DNA of 8,998 nt, from positions 1 through 8,998 of the forward strand of contig CAMFKA010000080.1 in NCBI GenBank assembly GCA_945957185.1, in the 5' to 3' direction. The stretch's first letter is position 1. Every line of letters starts with the position of its first letter. This document shows, in pieces, positions 6,820 through 8,998 of the stretch. The position numbers and the translations under genes were made by a program. The notes under the pieces are model-generated. The model saw nothing but the letters and a program-made list of their open reading frames with translations. It made no database searches and had not been told where the DNA came from. The DNA is from an uncultured Chlamydiaceae bacterium (lineage in GTDB: Bacteria > Chlamydiota > Chlamydiia > Chlamydiales > Parachlamydiaceae).

Positions 6820-8886
6820 ATGAAATCTAAATGTTCCCATTGTGACTCTCAAAAAAGTAACAAGAGCTCTGAGAATCACATGGGAATGTTTACCTGTCCC
6901 ATGCACCCGGAAATCGTTCAAGACCATCCGGGTAGTTGTCCTATTTGCGGGATGAACCTCGAGCCTGTCGGCGTCAACGCCGAGGCCGAAGAAACCGAAT
7001 ACCGCAGCATGCTTTTCAAATTCCTCGTGGCACTCGCTTTGACCGCTCCCCTTCTCCACTTGGGAATGACCCATCAATTTGGTTGGGTGCAATGTGCACT
7101 CGCTTCCATCGTCATCTTCTGGCCGGGAGGGATTTTTTTTCTCAGAGGGTGGCAGTCGATTCGAAGCCGTCAATTAAATATGTTCTCCCTTATCGCTATC
7201 GGTGTCGGCGCGGCTTATGTCTATAGCGTCGCAGCACTCTACTTTGGCGATCAGCTTCCCGATGCTTTTAAATTCCAAGGGAACGTCCCACTCTATTTTG
7301 AAACTGCTGCAATGATAACGACCTTGGTGCTTTTGGGTCAGGTGTTGGAGCTCAAAGCGCGCACGCACACCAACAAAGCATTAAAAGCTTTATTGGCAAA
7401 ATCTCCACCCACAGCGTGGCGTGGAGATGTACAAATTCCTGTTGCCGATGTTGTCGTGGGTGATGTTCTTCGAGTTAAACCGGGAGAAGTTATTCCCGTC
7501 GATGGAGTGATTGCAGAGGGAGCAAGTGCTATAGACGAGTCGATGCTGTCGGGGGAACCAATTCCGGTAGAAAAATCTGTAGGCGACAAAGTCACAGGTG
7601 GCACGATCAATCAAAATGGCAGCTTCCTGATGCGCGCCGAAAAGGTTGGCAACGAGACAGTGTTAGCAAGAATCATTCAGATGGTTGCAGAGGCTCAGAG
7701 GAGCAGAGCTCCCATTCAAAGCCTTGCAGACATTATTTCAGGGTATTTTGTCCCTATTGTTGTGATTGTCGCCATCATCACCCTGCTGTTGTGGCTGCTG
7801 CTTGGTCCCGCACCGGCGGCGATTTACGCTCTCATGAATAGCATCGCCGTTTTAATTATTGCCTGCCCTTGCGCATTGGGATTGGCAACACCGATGTCGA
7901 TGATGGTGGGGCTTGGTGCCGGAGCCAAAGAGGGAATTTTAATTAAAGACGCCGCCGCACTGGAGCGCCTTGAGACCACTTCGATAGTCATTGTCGATAA
8001 AACCGGGACTTTAACATTAGGAAAACCGACGGTCGTCGATCTCTCCCCTGTCGACGGTTTCGCTGCGGACGAATTGCTTAGATTGGCGGCATCGGTAGAG
8101 AACCATAGCGAGCATCCGATCGCTCACGCGATTGTATCGGCAGCAAATGAGAAAGGAATCTCGTTTTACGATGTCAAAAATTTTAAGGCGACAGTGGGTC
8201 GTGGAGTGTCGGGAAGTATTGGAGGCGCTGATATCCGCGTGGTTGCAAGTAAATCAGTGGAGGCGGACTCACGACGCGCTCGTGGTGAAACCGTTTTAGA
8301 GGTGTTGAGGGACAAAAAAGTGATCGGAACGATCGCTGTTGCCGACCCGATTAAGGAATCTTCTTATCGTGCGATTAAAGATCTGCATCAGATGGAGCTG
8401 CGTGTTGTCATCCTCTCCGGCGACAACCCCGTGACAGTCAAAGCGATCGCAGATAAACTGGGAGTGGACGAATACCACGGCGATGTGTCCCCGCAAGACA
8501 AATTAATAATGATAGAGCATTTTCAAAAAAAGGGCTTCGTTGTCGCAATGGCGGGAGATGGCATCAACGACGCTCCGGCTCTTGCCAAAGCAGATATCGG
8601 CATTGCGATGGGAACCGGAAGCGATGCGGCGATAGAGTCTGCCCCGGTGACGCTGCTTAAGGGGGATCTAAAAGGGATCGCGCGAGCGATCGATTTAAGC
8701 AAACGTGTAATGAAGAACATCCGTCAAAATCTGTTCTTTGCCTTTTTCTATAATATTTTGGGGATTCCATTAGCGGCGGGGGCGTTGTATCCCTTTACGG
8801 GGACGCTGCTGGACCCAATGGTCGCAGCCGGGGCGATGAGCCTGAGCTCGGTTTCGGTGATTTTGAATTCTCTTCGCATTAAATAA
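6820..8886 (+). CDS. copA: Cu(I)-translocating P1B-type ATPase (CopA-like)
   Basis: This 688-residue pump exports monovalent copper (possibly also silver) from the cytoplasm using ATP. An N-terminal CxxC (C5, C8) precedes a heavy-metal-binding domain with CPMHP (26-30) and CPICGM (40-45); there is no classic GMTCxxC HMA domain. Eight membrane helices fit the class: four before the actuator domain (about 66-177), two at about 303-358 and two at about 637-682. Key motifs are actuator SGEP (244-247), CPC 349-351, phosphorylation site DKTGT (D393), HP 432-433 and GDGIND (579-584). Y644-N645 in helix 7 and M673-x-x-S676-S677 in helix 8 complete the Cu(I) signature of subgroup P1B-1. All catalytic residues are intact. 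The start follows the previous stop by 7 bases, with AGAGG (6811-6815) overlapping that stop region, suggesting translational coupling. Copper efflux protects intracellular bacteria from host copper loading; that role here is inferred. No CueR/CsoR-type regulator gene is visible. Confidence 0.96.
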   Translation: MKSKCSHCDSQKSNKSSENHMGMFTCPMHPEIVQDHPGSCPICGMNLEPVGVNAEAEETEYRSMLFKFLVALALTAPLLHLGMTHQFGWVQCALASIVIFWPGGIFFLRGWQSIRSRQLNMFSLIAIGVGAAYVYSVAALYFGDQLPDAFKFQGNVPLYFETAAMITTLVLLGQVLELKARTHTNKALKALLAKSPPTAWRGDVQIPVADVVVGDVLRVKPGEVIPVDGVIAEGASAIDESMLSGEPIPVEKSVGDKVTGGTINQNGSFLMRAEKVGNETVLARIIQMVAEAQRSRAPIQSLADIISGYFVPIVVIVAIITLLLWLLLGPAPAAIYALMNSIAVLIIACPCALGLATPMSMMVGLGAGAKEGILIKDAAALERLETTSIVIVDKTGTLTLGKPTVVDLSPVDGFAADELLRLAASVENHSEHPIAHAIVSAANEKGISFYDVKNFKATVGRGVSGSIGGADIRVVASKSVEADSRRARGETVLEVLRDKKVIGTIAVADPIKESSYRAIKDLHQMELRVVILSGDNPVTVKAIADKLGVDEYHGDVSPQDKLIMIEHFQKKGFVVAMAGDGINDAPALAKADIGIAMGTGSDAAIESAPVTLLKGDLKGIARAIDLSKRVMKNIRQNLFFAFFYNILGIPLAAGALYPFTGTLLDPMVAAGAMSLSSVSVILNSLRIK

Positions 8887-8903
8887 GAAGTCTCCACCAG
8901 ATG

Positions 8904-8997
8904 CTGGGTAGTAACTTCACCCCTGCCCTTGCCCTTATCATTACCCATTTTTATGCCGGCCTTGCAGGCCTCGGATAGGTATTTTGACCCTACCCAG
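8904..8997 (+). repeat. Dispersed repeat copy B, MITE-like element with terminal inverted repeats
   Basis: The 94-base segment begins CTGGGTAG (8904-8911) and ends CTACCCAG (8990-8997), exact 8-base terminal inverted repeats. Its first 33 bases match copy A near ftsK at 30 positions. It contains a short hexamer tract (CCCCTGCCCTTGCCCTT, 8920-8936), a CCCATTTTTAT block that resembles the CCCAAATTTTGT block of copy A, and an internal hairpin GGCCT-TGC-AGGCC (8958-8970). No ORF is present. It starts 17 bases after the copA stop and could fold at the end of the operon transcript. The right boundary lies one base from the window edge, so the element may extend further. Confidence 0.65.
8958..8970 (+). 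terminator. Hairpin after copA, possible weak terminator
   Basis: GGCCT-TGC-AGGCC forms a 5-bp GC-rich stem with a three-base loop about 70 bases after the copA stop, inside repeat copy B. No T-run follows directly, so termination is uncertain; it is the only compact stem-loop visible after copA before the window ends. Confidence 0.25.
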
Positions 8998-8998
8998 G

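Noticed and set aside
6805..7173. Minus-strand frame of 122 codons over the copA start
   Set aside because: Antisense shadow of the CopA metal-binding and first membrane segments.

Overview
The window looks like chromosomal DNA from an amoeba-associated (environmental) member of the Chlamydiota, of the Waddlia/Parachlamydia kind. This rests on protein style (an FtsK of chlamydial length, a large Lys- and Phe-rich protein with paired hydrophobic segments resembling inclusion-membrane proteins, and host-interaction-style hypothetical proteins), moderate GC, and repeat-rich spacers. It is an inference of moderate strength; no rRNA or other definitive marker is present.

Left part (1-2130): two minus-strand hypothetical genes. 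The first is the N-terminal part of a soluble-looking protein that runs off the left edge. The second, upstream of it in the same direction, is a 492-residue protein with several long hydrophobic segments. A short regulatory region (1980-2130) separates its promoter from a divergent tRNA-His gene (2130-2204), which has its own clear promoter.

Middle (2205-4918): a spacer carries a perfect 40-bp inverted repeat built of GGGCAA/GGGCAG hexamers, with seven G-tracts on the plus strand. It ends a few dozen bases before the start of ftsK, a complete 822-residue membrane-anchored DNA translocase used at division and chromosome segregation.

Right part (4919-8998): a second, unrelated inverted repeat built of CTCAGTGG-like units occupies most of the ftsK-downstream spacer. 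It is followed by three tightly spaced plus-strand genes that look like one operon: a 79-residue two-helix membrane protein, a 481-residue exported protein of unknown function, and a 688-residue Cu(I)-type P1B ATPase (CopA-like) with an N-terminal CPMHP/CPxCGM metal-binding domain. After copA comes a roughly 94-bp element with terminal inverted repeats. Its left end shares 30 of 33 bases with the hexamer repeat before ftsK, so the window contains two members of a dispersed small repeat family in opposite orientations.

The main points of interest are the two repeat families, the unknown exported and membrane proteins coupled to a copper exporter, and the possible inclusion-membrane-type protein on the left.
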